Counted from the first letter of the stretch, positions 10,333 to 20,184 are shown. The stretch: DNA of 64,000 bases from Pseudomonadota bacterium (GCA_021821195.1 JAKACT010000005.1:124001-188000), one strand, 5' to 3'. Notes: generated by a model from the letters alone, not told the origin. Program-made: numbers and translations.

Positions 10333-11585
10333 AGATCGGCCACGCTTTCCGCCGAGACCACCTGTTCCAGCCGGATACGGTTGGCGAACAGCGAGAACGC
10401 CAGCGTCCCGGCCAGTCCGTTGGCGCGCGCCACCCACGGCGGCAGCCAGCGGGGTTCGCGCAGCTCCCCGCTTTCGAACAGCGGCTCGAAGCGCTGCACG
10501 TCGGCCAGCGTCATCTTGCCGGCGAACAGCAGCCGGCACAGCCGCAGCTTGCGGTGCTTGAGCGCCCAGCGGAAGAAGGTGTGCACGCCCAGCAGGCCGC
10601 GCAGGTACACGGTGTCCTTGGTGAACGCCGCGCCGCCGCCGGTCGGCACGCCGCGGAACACGCGCTGCGCAGAGGTGAAGCTCTCCACTTCCGTCTGGCC
10701 GGACTCGAGGAAGTAGCGGAACACCTGCAGGAAGTCCGCGCCCTCCAGCGCCATCGCCACCGCCTCGATGCGCAGGCTGACCCGTTTCATCCGTTCGATG
10801 TCGATGCTGCCGGTGATCTGCTCGGCGAACACCGCCAGCCCTTCCTGGGTGGCGGTGACCCGTGGCGAGGACAGCGCCAGGCTGGGCAGACTCTCCTGCT
10901 GCCGGCCGTTGAGCGCGGTCAACGAGTGCACGAACGCTTCGTGCTGCAGCAACTGCTGCAGGTCGTAGTCGGAGAACGCGGCGCCCGAGCGCAGGCGGAT
11001 GCGGGTGGCGCCGGCGGCGGCCTTGGCGATCAGGTCGGGATCGAGCACCACGTCGATGACCCGGCTGTCGAAGAAATCGTCCAGCTCCGACTGCAGCCGC
11101 AGCGCCAGCGCGGTGGCGGAAATCTCCACCTGCTCCGCCGGCGCTATCAGCTCGCGGTCGAAGTCGTCCGCCACGCGCAGGAAGTGGTTGGCCGCCTCGC
11201 GGGTGGTGATGCCGCCGGGCAGGGCCTGGTCGGGGGTGCCAAACAGCGCGATCGACAGGTCGGTCACCTGCGCACTGCCGAGATGCTCCAGCAGCTCGGC
11301 GGCCAGCACCCAGCCCTGCGCGGATTCGACCAGGTACTGGCCCAGTGGATGGGTAGGGTCGGCAGCGGCGGTGACCGCAGCCAGCTCGCGGCGCGCGTCG
11401 GAAAAATCGTGCTTCGGGTACTGGTAGTCCGGCAGCCGCGGGTTGCCGCGCGCCCAGCCGGCCAGGAAGGCCTGCTGCTCGCTGGCCGGCCAGCTGGCCA
11501 GGCTGAGCAGGCGGATGGGCCTGGCCGCGCGCGCCATGCGCGCGTCGAGCGCGGCATGGTGGGCGATGGCGTCAGTGCCGGCCAT
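10329..11585 (-). CDS. DUF1704 / QEGLA-motif metallopeptidase homologue (MATCAP-like)
   Basis: The product has 418 residues. It carries an HExxxH motif (HEAFVH, residues 215-220) and the family-naming QEGLAVF motif (247-253). Bacterial members are annotated as flavohemoglobin expression-modulating QEGLA motif proteins. The same domain occurs in the eukaryotic microtubule-associated tyrosine carboxypeptidase MATCAP, a zinc enzyme using HExxxH plus a downstream Glu. Here the downstream Glu would be that of QEGLA. No signal peptide is visible, so it should act in the cytoplasm. The start overlaps the rsgA stop by 14 nt, so the two are probably co-transcribed. The bacterial substrate is unknown; a peptidase role is inferred from the motif. 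Confidence 0.85.
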   Translation of the reverse strand: MAGTDAIAHHAALDARMARAARPIRLLSLASWPASEQQAFLAGWARGNPRLPDYQYPKHDFSDARRELAAVTAAADPTHPLGQYLVESAQGWVLAAELLEHLGSAQVTDLSIALFGTPDQALPGGITTREAANHFLRVADDFDRELIAPAEQVEISATALALRLQSELDDFFDSRVIDVVLDPDLIAKAAAGATRIRLRSGAAFSDYDLQQLLQHEAFVHSLTALNGRQQESLPSLALSSPRVTATQEGLAVFAEQITGSIDIERMKRVSLRIEAVAMALEGADFLQVFRYFLESGQTEVESFTSAQRVFRGVPTGGGAAFTKDTVYLRGLLGVHTFFRWALKHRKLRLCRLLFAGKMTLADVQRFEPLFESGELREPRWLPPWVARANGLAGTLAFSLFANRIRLEQVVSAESVADL

Positions 11586-12687
11586 GCTTCTCGTCGAATC
11601 TCTTGTATTGCGCCTTGGTCTTGCCCAGCACCGTGGCGTCCGCCTTCTGCGCCAGCCGGGTGGCGAGCCGGTTGGCCGCGCCCGCCACTTCGTCCGACAG
11701 CTTGAGGAAGTTGGCGACGCGTTCACCATCCAGCTCGCCGCTTTCCACCGCCGCGCGCACCGCGCAGCCGGGTTCCTTGGCATGCTTGCAGTCACGGAAG
11801 CGGCACTGTTCCGCCAGCGCTTCGACGTCGGCGAAGCTTTCCGCGACGTCCTCTTCGCCGGTGGGCTTGAGCTCGCGCATGCCCGGGGTGTCGATCAGGC
11901 AGGCACCGCCGGGCAGCGCCAGCAACGCGCGATGGGTGGTGGTGTGTCGGCCGCGGGCGTCGCTTTCGCGCACCGCGCCGGTCTTCATCTTCTCGATGCC
12001 GAGCAGGGTGTTGGTCAGGGTCGACTTGCCTGCGCCCGAGCTGCCCACCAGCACCACGCTGCAGCCCGCGCCCAGCCAAGGGGCCAGCGCGGCGGCGGCG
12101 GCCGGGTCTTTCGCGTTCAGCGCCAGCAACGGCACGTCCAGCGCGCGCAGCGCGCGCAACGCGGCCTCCACGTCGGCGTCGTCCCTGTCGGATTTCGTGA
12201 GCACGACGACCGGCTGCACGCCGCTGCCGGCCACCAGCAGCAGGTAGCGTTCGATCCGGCGCGGATTGAAGTCGGCATCCAGTCCGCAGACCACGAACAC
12301 CGTGTCGATGTTGGCGGCGATCACCTGCTGGCGGTAGTGCTCGCCGGCGGCGCCGCGCTTGATCGCGGAAAAGCGCGGCAGCAGGGCGACGATCCGCAGC
12401 GACTTGGGCGCCTCGCCTTCCACCAGCACCCAATCGCCCACCGCGGGGCGCGCCTCGGGATTGATCTCGCCCTTGCGGTAGCTGCCCGCGCGCTGCCACT
12501 CCGGGAGCGATTCGGCCGGATCGGCCTGGTCGATGGCTTCGGCCACGCGGTAGCCGCTGCGGTGCTGCTCGACGATCCGCGCCGGCCGCGCGGCCGGATG
12601 CGCCGCCAGCAGCGCCGCCCAGCCCGGATCCAGCGCCTGCGGCGGCCAGCGCCAGCCAATCGCGGAAAGCGCGGAACTTGCGGTCAT
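11572..12687 (-). CDS. rsgA: Ribosome small-subunit biogenesis GTPase RsgA
   Basis: The product has 371 residues. It is a circularly permuted GTPase with an N-terminal OB domain (about 30-110), then the motifs in the order G4 (TKSD, 164-167), G1 (GSSGAGKST, 215-223), G3 (DTPG, 266-269). A C-terminal zinc finger follows with the Cys/His set CRFRDCKHAKEPGC. RsgA assists late 30S maturation and releases on GTP hydrolysis. The start at 12687 is the ATG beginning MTASS; a TAGAAT -10-like hexamer lies at 12714-12719 on the minus strand. The downstream DUF1704 gene overlaps by 14 nt. Confidence 0.95.
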   Translation of the reverse strand: MTASSALSAIGWRWPPQALDPGWAALLAAHPAARPARIVEQHRSGYRVAEAIDQADPAESLPEWQRAGSYRKGEINPEARPAVGDWVLVEGEAPKSLRIVALLPRFSAIKRGAAGEHYRQQVIAANIDTVFVVCGLDADFNPRRIERYLLLVAGSGVQPVVVLTKSDRDDADVEAALRALRALDVPLLALNAKDPAAAAALAPWLGAGCSVVLVGSSGAGKSTLTNTLLGIEKMKTGAVRESDARGRHTTTHRALLALPGGACLIDTPGMRELKPTGEEDVAESFADVEALAEQCRFRDCKHAKEPGCAVRAAVESGELDGERVANFLKLSDEVAGAANRLATRLAQKADATVLGKTKAQYKRFDEKHGRH

Positions 12688-12743
12688 GGGGGCGCAATGA
12701 ACGTCATCTCGGGATTCTAGCCCCACCCGGTCGCAACCATGCA

Positions 12744-12942
12744 GTGGCCTTGCCCTGCCGGGGGTGGGCTTCGAGCAGGCCATGGGTAAGCGCGTTTTGC
12801 CTGCGCCGCATGCGGCGCAAACGTGCGAACGCCCGGATCCGTGCCGGATCCGGGCCGGACCGCCCAGCGGGCCTGCGGCCGCGCATCGAAGCCGGATGCG
12901 TAGCCTAAGCGGCGAAGCCCGCCCCGGGCAGGGCAAGGCCAC
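12744..12942. repeat. Inverted-repeat element (REPIN/MITE-like) between rsgA and alaA
   Basis: This 310-bp intergenic region (12688-12997) holds two 30-bp arms in inverted orientation, 12744-12773 and 12913-12942, that match at 28 of 30 positions. Between them lie a perfect 18-bp palindrome TGCGCCGCATGCGGCGCA (12802-12819) and a doubled CCGGATCC-containing motif (about 12834-12855). Two inverted copies of a short GC-rich unit about 140 bp apart is the architecture of REP doublets (REPINs) or a small MITE. No gene is visible inside. The region must also hold the rsgA promoter (minus) and the alaA promoter (plus). Confidence 0.7.
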
Positions 12943-12997
12943 GGTGGAGCGCCATTTTCCGCTAGGCTTTGCTTCCCCCCTCCCCGCGCCCACGCCG

Positions 12998-14257
12998 ATG
13001 TCGTCGTTCAACCCCCGCAACAGGATCGCCACCCGCACCCGCCTCACTGAGGTCCGCTACGAAATCCGGGGCGAACTGGCGCGGCGAGCGCGGGAGCTGG
13101 AAGGACAAGGCCGCAGGCTGATCAAGCTCAACATCGGCAACCCCGGCGCATTCGGGTTCCGTGCGCCGGAACACCTGCAGGACGCCATCGCCGGGCGTAT
13201 CGCCCGCACCGACCCCTACACCCACCAGCAAGGCCTGCCGGAGGCGCGCGAGGCAATCGCGGAATTCCATCGCCTGCGCGGCACGCCCAACGCCTCGCCG
13301 GAGCGGGTGTTCATCGGCAACGGCGTGTCGGAACTGATCGACATCTCGCTGCGCGCGCTGCTCAATCCCGGCGAGGAAGTGCTGGTGCCCTCGCCGGACT
13401 ATCCGCTGTGGAGCGCCGCCACCATCCTCAACGACGGCCGCCCGGTCTACTACAAGTGCGACCGCGAGAACGGCTTCCTGCCGGATCCCGAGCAGATCGA
13501 ATCGCTGGTGTCCTCGCGCACCCGCGCCATCGTGCTGATCAACCCGAACAATCCCACCGGCGCGAACTATCCGCGCGCGCTGCTGGAGCGGATCGTCGAA
13601 ATCGCCCGGCGCTACCGGCTGCTGCTGCTGGTCGACGAGATCTACGACGGCATCCTCTACGACGACGCGGTATTCCAGCCGGTCGCACCGCTGGCCGGCG
13701 ACCTGCCGTGCATGAGCTTCGGCGGGCTGTCGAAGGTGCATCGCGCCTGCGGCTGGCGCGTCGGCTGGGCGGTCCTGAGCGGCGATCCGCTGGCCTGCGG
13801 CGACTTCCACCACGCGCTGGACCTGCTGGGCGCGCTGCGCCTGTGCGCCAACGTGCCGGGCCAGTTCGCCATCGAACAGGCCCTGCACGGCACCGACACC
13901 ATCGGCGAACTGGTGCGCCCCGGCGGCCGCCTGTACGAAACCCGCCGCGCGCTGATCGACAGCTGCACCGCCAGCGAGCACCTGTCGCTTGTGCCGCCGG
14001 CCGGCGCGCTGTACGGCTTCCCGCGCGTGGTCGGTGATGCCGCGCGGGGCTTCGACGACCACGACTTCGCGCTGGAGATGCTGGAACAGGAGGACGTGCT
14101 GATCGTCCCCGGCACCAGCTTCAACGTGCCCTACCGCGACCACTTCCGCGTCACCCTGCTGCCGGAGGCACCGGTGCTGCGCGAGGTGTTCGCCCGCATC
14201 GACCGCGTACTGACCCGCCGCGCCGAACGCGCGCAGCGGCAGAGCGCGGTGGCCTGA
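12998..14257 (+). CDS. alaA: Alanine aminotransferase AlaA (class I/II PLP enzyme)
   Basis: The product has 419 residues and aligns along its length with E. coli AlaA, which transfers the glutamate amino group to pyruvate. Clear blocks are KLNIGNPGAFGF (43-54), IGNGVSELI, VPSPDYPLW, NPNNPTG (182-188), the PLP-phenol contact region DEIYD (213-217) and the Schiff-base lysine Lys246 in FGGLSKVHR. The ATG at 12998 places RYEIRGELARRARELE, the conserved N-terminal helix, directly after the start. The gene is flanked on both sides by unrelated inverted-repeat elements (12744-12942 and 14265-14350). The downstream SGNH gene is on the same strand. Confidence 0.93.
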   Translation: MSSFNPRNRIATRTRLTEVRYEIRGELARRARELEGQGRRLIKLNIGNPGAFGFRAPEHLQDAIAGRIARTDPYTHQQGLPEAREAIAEFHRLRGTPNASPERVFIGNGVSELIDISLRALLNPGEEVLVPSPDYPLWSAATILNDGRPVYYKCDRENGFLPDPEQIESLVSSRTRAIVLINPNNPTGANYPRALLERIVEIARRYRLLLLVDEIYDGILYDDAVFQPVAPLAGDLPCMSFGGLSKVHRACGWRVGWAVLSGDPLACGDFHHALDLLGALRLCANVPGQFAIEQALHGTDTIGELVRPGGRLYETRRALIDSCTASEHLSLVPPAGALYGFPRVVGDAARGFDDHDFALEMLEQEDVLIVPGTSFNVPYRDHFRVTLLPEAPVLREVFARIDRVLTRRAERAQRQSAVA

Positions 14258-14264
14258 CAGCGAA

Positions 14265-14350
14265 ATGGTGTCAGGGACAATTTCTCAGGGACAATTTCTC
14301 CCCGTCATCGGAATGGAAAAGGCCGGCATGGAAATTGTCCCTGACACCAT
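14265..14350. repeat. Perfect 20-bp inverted repeat with an internal tandem duplication
   Basis: The arms at 14265-14284 and 14331-14350 are exact reverse complements (20 of 20). The left arm continues into a second copy of its last 14 bases, so TCAGGGACAATTTC occurs twice in tandem (14271-14284, 14285-14298). The element begins 7 nt after the alaA stop, and its right end supplies the AT of the next gene's ATG. The A+T-richer sequence stands out from the surroundings. It looks like a REPIN or MITE-type insertion; no transposase is nearby. Confidence 0.85.
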
Positions 14351-14954
14351 GTCCTACCTCGCCCTCGGTGACTCCTACACGATCGGTGAAGGCGTCGAGG
14401 ACGCGGGCCGCTGGCCGGCACAGCTGGCGGCGCGACTGCGCGACGCGGGGATCAGGATCGGCGAACCACGGATCATCGCCACCACCGGCTGGACCACCGA
14501 CGAACTGGCGGCGGCGATGGATGCGGCCGAACCGCTGGGCGACTGGGATTTCGTCTCGCTGCTGATCGGCGTCAACAACCAGTACCGCGGCCGCAGCGTG
14601 GACGAGTATGCCGGCGAGTTCCATCGCCTGCTGCGGCGGGCAATCACGCTGGCCGGCGGCCGCGCGCAGCGCGTGCTGGTGCTGTCGATCCCCGACTGGG
14701 GGGTGACCCCGTTCGCCCGCAACGAACTGCGCAGCCCGCGCCGGATCGCGCAGGAGCTGGACGCCTACAACGCCGCCGCGCGCGAACTGTGCATGGCCGA
14801 AGGGGTGGCGTTCGTGGACATCACCGCGATTTCCCGCACGGGCGAGACCGCCGACATGCTGGCGGCCGACGGCCTGCATCCGTCCGCGTTGCAATACGCA
14901 CGCTGGGCCGAGGCGGCGCTGCCTCTGGCGCGACGGCTGCTGGCGGCGCCCTGA
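14349..14954 (+). CDS. SGNH/GDSL-family hydrolase
   Basis: The product has 201 residues. Block I is GDSYTIGEG with nucleophile Ser9, block III is GVNNQ (Asn76/77) and block V is DGLHPS with Asp174 and His177, so the catalytic set of a GDSL esterase/lipase is complete. There is no signal peptide, so it is likely cytoplasmic; the acyl substrate is unknown. The ATG at 14349 is formed at the edge of an inverted repeat and has no good Shine-Dalgarno at normal distance (the nearest GGAA is 15 nt away). An in-frame ATG at 14265 inside the element would add 28 residues unlike the family, so 14349 is preferred. Expression may have been altered by the insertion. Confidence 0.88.
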   Translation: MSYLALGDSYTIGEGVEDAGRWPAQLAARLRDAGIRIGEPRIIATTGWTTDELAAAMDAAEPLGDWDFVSLLIGVNNQYRGRSVDEYAGEFHRLLRRAITLAGGRAQRVLVLSIPDWGVTPFARNELRSPRRIAQELDAYNAAARELCMAEGVAFVDITAISRTGETADMLAADGLHPSALQYARWAEAALPLARRLLAAP

Positions 14955-15069
14955 CTGCCTGCCATTGCATCCGGCGGCCACCGGCGCCGCGCAGCTTGAC
15001 CCGCGTCATCCGGCCAGCCACGGCCGGCGGCGTAGAATTGGCGGCTCTCCCCACGCCGGAAGCTGCACC

Positions 15070-15993
15070 ATGTCCCTCGACCCCGCCCTGCGCGCCCGCA
15101 TCGAAACCGTGCTGGCCGCCAACCCCGTCGTGCTGTTCCTAAAGGGCACCCCGGATGCGCCGCAGTGCGGCTTCTCGGCCAAGACCGCCGCGGCGATGGA
15201 CGCCACCGGCGCCGACTACGCCCACGTCAACGTGCTGGCCGACCCGGAAATCCGCGAAGGCATCAAGGCCTACGGCGACTGGCCCACCATCCCGCAGCTG
15301 TACATCCGCGGCGAACTGGTCGGCGGCTGCGACATCGTCACCCAGATGGCGGCCAGCGGCGAACTGCACGCCGCGCTGGGCGTGCCGGCACCGAACCGCA
15401 CGCCGCCGGAAATCACCATCACCCCGGCCGCCGCCGAAATGCTGAAGCAGGCGCTGGCCAACGCCGGCGAGGGCTATGCCCTGCAGGTCGAGGTCGACAA
15501 GGCCTACAACGCGCGGCTGCAGCTGGCCCCGGTGGACGAAGCCGCCATCGCCAGCGAATCCGCCGGCATCCGCGCGCAGTTCGACCTGGTCAGCGCGCAG
15601 CGCGCGCGCGGCATGACCATCGACTGGGCCGACGATGCCCGCGGCAAGGGCCTGGTCATCGACAATCCCAACGCCCCGCCGAAAGTGAAGGCGCTGGCCC
15701 CGGCGCAGGTGCGCGAGCGCGTGCAGGCCGGCAGCCTGGTGCTGGTGGACGTACGCCCGTTGGACGAGCGCCTGATGGCCGAGGCGCCGGTGGCCTATCG
15801 CCATTTCGACGACGGCGTGGCGGAGATCGAGGCGCTGCCGAAGGACACCGCGCTGGCGTTCCTGTGCCAGTCGGGCGCGCGCAGCGCGCAGGCCGCGGAA
15901 CACTTCCGCGCGCTGGGCTTCAAGGAGCTCTACAACGTGGCCGGCGGCATCGTGGCCTGGGCCGACCTGGACCCGGCGGTGCCGCGCTACTGA
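15070..15993 (+). CDS. grxD: Grx4-type monothiol glutaredoxin fused to A-type and rhodanese domains
   Basis: The product has 307 residues in three parts. Residues 1-105 are a monothiol glutaredoxin with the CGFS motif (QCGFSAKT) and WPTIPQLYI. Residues about 115-205 resemble an A-type Fe-S carrier (HesB/IscA) domain but contain none of its cysteines. Residues about 215-307 are a rhodanese domain with the active loop Cys in CQSGARSAQA. CGFS glutaredoxins bind [2Fe-2S] clusters with glutathione and donate them to target proteins. This long form is typical of Xanthomonads and points to combined cluster and sulfur handling. The ATG at 15070 gives the conserved start MSLDPALRARIETVL. Confidence 0.93.
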   Translation: MSLDPALRARIETVLAANPVVLFLKGTPDAPQCGFSAKTAAAMDATGADYAHVNVLADPEIREGIKAYGDWPTIPQLYIRGELVGGCDIVTQMAASGELHAALGVPAPNRTPPEITITPAAAEMLKQALANAGEGYALQVEVDKAYNARLQLAPVDEAAIASESAGIRAQFDLVSAQRARGMTIDWADDARGKGLVIDNPNAPPKVKALAPAQVRERVQAGSLVLVDVRPLDERLMAEAPVAYRHFDDGVAEIEALPKDTALAFLCQSGARSAQAAEHFRALGFKELYNVAGGIVAWADLDPAVPRY

Positions 15994-16009
15994 GCTGGCC
16001 GCCGGCCGC

Positions 16010-16038
16010 CCGGCGCGCATCCGTCCGATGCGCGCCGG
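16010..16038. terminator. Strong hairpin between convergent grxD and DUF924 genes
   Basis: The perfect 12-bp stem CCGGCGCGCATC / GATGCGCGCCGG has a 5-nt loop and sits between the two gene ends. There is no T run, so it may be a bidirectional transcript end rather than a classical terminator. Confidence 0.55.
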
Positions 16039-16044
16039 CATCCG

Positions 16045-16587
16045 TCAGAATCCGCCACCGGCATCCAGCCACGCCTGCTCGGCTGGCGTGTTGACCCGCC
16101 CCAGCGCGGCGTTGCGGTGCGGGAAGCGGCCGAACTGCGCAATCACGTCGCGGTGCGCCACCGCGTAACCCAGCAGGTTGGGATCGCCCAATGCGGTGAA
16201 CAGCGCTACTGCGCGCTGCTGGTCGGCCATCGCCTCGGAATGCTCGAACGGCATGTAGAAGAAGAACCGCAGCGCCGGTTCGACCTGTGCATCGAAGCCG
16301 GCGTCGATGGCGCGCGTGGCGTAGTGCAGCGCCAGCGGGTCGGTGGCGAAGGCGTGGCCGCTGCCGCGGAAGATGTTGCGCGGGATCTGGTCCAGCAGCA
16401 GCACCAGCGCCAGCGCGCCGTCGGCATCCGTGATCCAGCCGTCGTATTCGCGGCGCGATGCAGCGAAATGCGCGTCCTGCCAATGCGCGCGGCATTCGTC
16501 ATCGAACGCCGCGCCGCCGCGGAACCACTTGCCCATGCCGGCGTCGCGCCAGAACGCGAGCAGGGCGGTAGCGGTTTCGCGGCTCAC
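16045..16587 (-). CDS. DUF924 family protein
   Basis: The product has 180 residues, normal for DUF924, an all-helical family of unknown function. Recognisable segments are LLDQIPRNIFRGSGHAFATDPLA and RFFFYMPFEHSEAMADQQ. The start is GTG at 16587, overlapping the stop of the upstream AMP nucleosidase gene by 4 nt (GTGA), so translation is probably coupled. No signal peptide or membrane segment is present. The coupling to a nucleotide-degrading enzyme is the only functional hint. Confidence 0.88.
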   Translation of the reverse strand: MSRETATALLAFWRDAGMGKWFRGGAAFDDECRAHWQDAHFAASRREYDGWITDADGALALVLLLDQIPRNIFRGSGHAFATDPLALHYATRAIDAGFDAQVEPALRFFFYMPFEHSEAMADQQRAVALFTALGDPNLLGYAVAHRDVIAQFGRFPHRNAALGRVNTPAEQAWLDAGGGF

Positions 16588-17360
16588 TCGTCGAACCGCA
16601 GGTGGCGCACGGACTTGCCGTTGCGGCGGATCAGCTTCAGCGACTCGATGCCGACCTTGATGTGGTTGCGCACGAATTCGGCGGACACGCGGGCATCGCT
16701 GGCCTCGGTCTTCACACCTTCGGGAATCATCGGCTGGTCGGACACCAACAGCAGCGCGCCGCAGGGAATGCGGTTGGCGAAGCCGGCGGCGAAGATGGTC
16801 GCGGTTTCCATGTCGATGGCCATGCAGCGCATCGCCCGCAACCGTTCCTTGAACGCATCGTCGTGTTCCCAGACCCGGCGGTTGGTGGTGAACACGGTGC
16901 CGGTCCAGTAGTCCAGCTCCATGTCGCGGATGCTGGTGGAAATCACCCGCTGCAGGGCAAAGGCCGGCAGCGCCGGCACCTGCGGCGGCAGGTAGTCGTC
17001 GCTGGTGCCTTCGCCGCGGATCGCGGCGATCGGCAGCACCAGGTCGCCCAGTTGGTTCTTTTTCTTCAGCCCGCCGCACTTGCCGAGGAACAGCACCGCC
17101 TTCGGGCAGATCGCCGACAGCAGGTCCATCACGGTGGCGGCGTTCGGGCTGCCCATGCCGAAGTTGACCAGGGTGATGCCGTCGGCGGTGGCGCTGGGCA
17201 TCGGCCGGTCGATCCCGACCACCGGCGCGCCGGTCATCTCCGAGAAGTGCGACAGATAGCCGCCGAAATTGGTCAGCAGGATGTGCTGGCCGAAGTCCTC
17301 CAGCGGCACCCCGGTGTAGCGCGGCAGCCAGTTGTCGACGATTTCCTGTTTGCTCTTCAT
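16584..17360 (-). CDS. amn: AMP nucleosidase, short form (PNP/UDP phosphorylase fold)
   Basis: The product has 258 residues. It corresponds to the catalytic phosphorylase-fold half of E. coli Amn (about 480 residues) and lacks the N-terminal regulatory domain. Clear family segments are TNFGGYLSHFS, VNFGMGSPNAATVMDLLSA, LFLGKCGGLKKKNQLGD, AMRCMAIDMETATIFAAGFAN and LLVSDQPMIPEGVKTEASD. Amn hydrolyses AMP to adenine and ribose 5-phosphate and controls the adenylate pool. The start MKSKQEIVDNW has AAAGGACC upstream, and a TAGAAT -10-like hexamer lies at 17384-17389 on the minus strand. It forms a two-gene operon with DUF924. Confidence 0.9.
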   Translation of the reverse strand: MKSKQEIVDNWLPRYTGVPLEDFGQHILLTNFGGYLSHFSEMTGAPVVGIDRPMPSATADGITLVNFGMGSPNAATVMDLLSAICPKAVLFLGKCGGLKKKNQLGDLVLPIAAIRGEGTSDDYLPPQVPALPAFALQRVISTSIRDMELDYWTGTVFTTNRRVWEHDDAFKERLRAMRCMAIDMETATIFAAGFANRIPCGALLLVSDQPMIPEGVKTEASDARVSAEFVRNHIKVGIESLKLIRRNGKSVRHLRFDE

Positions 17361-17383
17361 CGTGGTCCTTTTTCGTTTTCCGG

Positions 17384-17444
17384 ATTCTAAGCCCGGCCCC
17401 ATGACCTCGGTCATGTGGCGGCCTGCGCGCGATGACGCTAGGGT
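17384..17444. promoter_or_regulatory. Divergent promoter region with a CATGACC-TC-GGTCATG palindrome
   Basis: A minus-strand TAGAAT (17384-17389) faces amn and a plus-strand TAGGGT (17439-17444) faces the amidohydrolase operon. Between them lies an operator-like inverted repeat, CATGACC and GGTCATG with a 2-bp centre (17400-17415). No regulator gene is adjacent. Confidence 0.45.
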
Positions 17445-17480
17445 GCGTGCATCGTTTTTCCGCAGCAGGGGAACCACCGC

Positions 17481-18859
<1,379 letters not shown>

Positions 18860-18863
<4 letters not shown>

Positions 18864-20170
18864 GCGCCCGCATCATCAAGCGCCTCGCACTGGCGACGGC
18901 GCTGTTCGCCGCCTGCGGCCTTGCGCAGGCCCAGGATCTGCTGATCCGCAACGCCATCGTGCATACCGCCGGCGCACGCGGCACCCTGCAGAACGCCGAC
19001 GTGCTGGTGAAGCAGGGCCGCATCGCCGCCATCGGCAGCGGCCTGACGGCCGGCAGTGCGCCGGTGGTGGATGCGCAGGGACAGCCGTTGACGCCCTCGT
19101 TGTTCGGCGGCATCACCGACATCGGCGTGGAGGAAGTCTCCGGCGAACCAAGCACCGTCGACGCCACCCTGGCGCTGGGCGCCAACGCCGCCGACATGCG
19201 GGTGCGGCCGGAGTTCGACGTCACCCTGGCCTACAACCCGGACTCGGTGCTGGCGCCGGTGGCGCGGGTGGAAGGCATCGGCTGGACGCTGCTGGCGGCC
19301 GGCACGCGCCCCGGCGGCTCGCTGATCGGCGGCCAGGGCGGCATGGTGCGGCTGGACGGCAGCCTCGATGCGGTGGGCCCGCGCGCGCTGTTCGTCACCC
19401 TGGGCGGCGCCGGTGCCAACCTCAGCGGCAGCTCGCGCGCGGCGCAGTGGATGCTGCTCGACCAGCTGATCGACGAGGCGCGCGGGCGCATCCCGGCCGA
19501 CTCGCAGTTCGCCCTGCTCACCCCCGCCGGCCGCACCACGCTGGCGAAATACTTCGGCGGCGGCGGCCCGGTACTGGCGCGGGTGCAGCGCGCGGCCGAC
19601 ATCGTCCGCCTGCTGCGCTGGGCAAAGCAACGCGGCGTGCGGGTGGCGCTGGTGGGCGCGGCGGAAGGCTGGAAGGTCGCGCCGCAGATCGCCGCGGCCG
19701 GCGTGCCGGTGTTCGTCGACGTGCTGGCCAACCTGCCCGGCGACTTCGACGAGATCGGCGCCAGCCTCGAGAACGCCGCGCGACTGCACGCGGCCGGGGT
19801 CAAGGTGTCGTTCTTCCAGGGCGGCGACGCTTCGCACAATGCACGCAAGCTGCGCCAGCTGGCCGGCAACGCGGTGGCCAACGGCCTGCCGTGGGAAGCG
19901 GGCCTGGCCGGCCTGACCTCGGTGCCGGCAGCGGCGCTGGGCGCGGGCGCGGACATCGGCGCGACCATCGCGGTCGGCCAGCGCGCCGACCTGGTCCTGT
20001 GGAGCGGCGACCCGCTGGACGTGGCCAGCGTTGCCCGGCAGCTGTGGCTGGACGGCCGCGCGATCCCGATGCGCAGCCGCCAGACCGAGCTGCGCGACCG
20101 TTACCTGCGCGCCGCCGGCACGCCCCAGGAAGGCCAGCTGCCGCGCGCCTACCCGGCCGACGCACGCTGA
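18860..20170 (+). CDS. Secreted amidohydrolase-like protein lacking the HxH metal motif
   Basis: The product has 436 residues with a signal peptide (ending AQAQD, cleavage about residue 25). It shares the scaffold of the upstream enzyme: the start LLIRNAIVHTAGARGTLQNADVLV, a GGQGGMVRLDGS segment in the place of the partner's GGRGVTLKN, and the end GATIAVGQRADLVLWSGDPLD. In place of the HxH motif it reads LTPSLFGGITDIG, and the later ligand histidines are also not evident. It is therefore probably a non-catalytic or differently acting paralogue. Translational coupling to the active-looking neighbour suggests a heteromeric partner or stabiliser. Confidence 0.83.
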
Positions 20171-20184
20171 CGCCGGCTGATTCC

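Noticed and set aside
14265-14348. Extended N-terminus for the SGNH hydrolase from ATG 14265
   Set aside because: The added 28 residues are encoded by the inverted repeat itself and are absent from the family.
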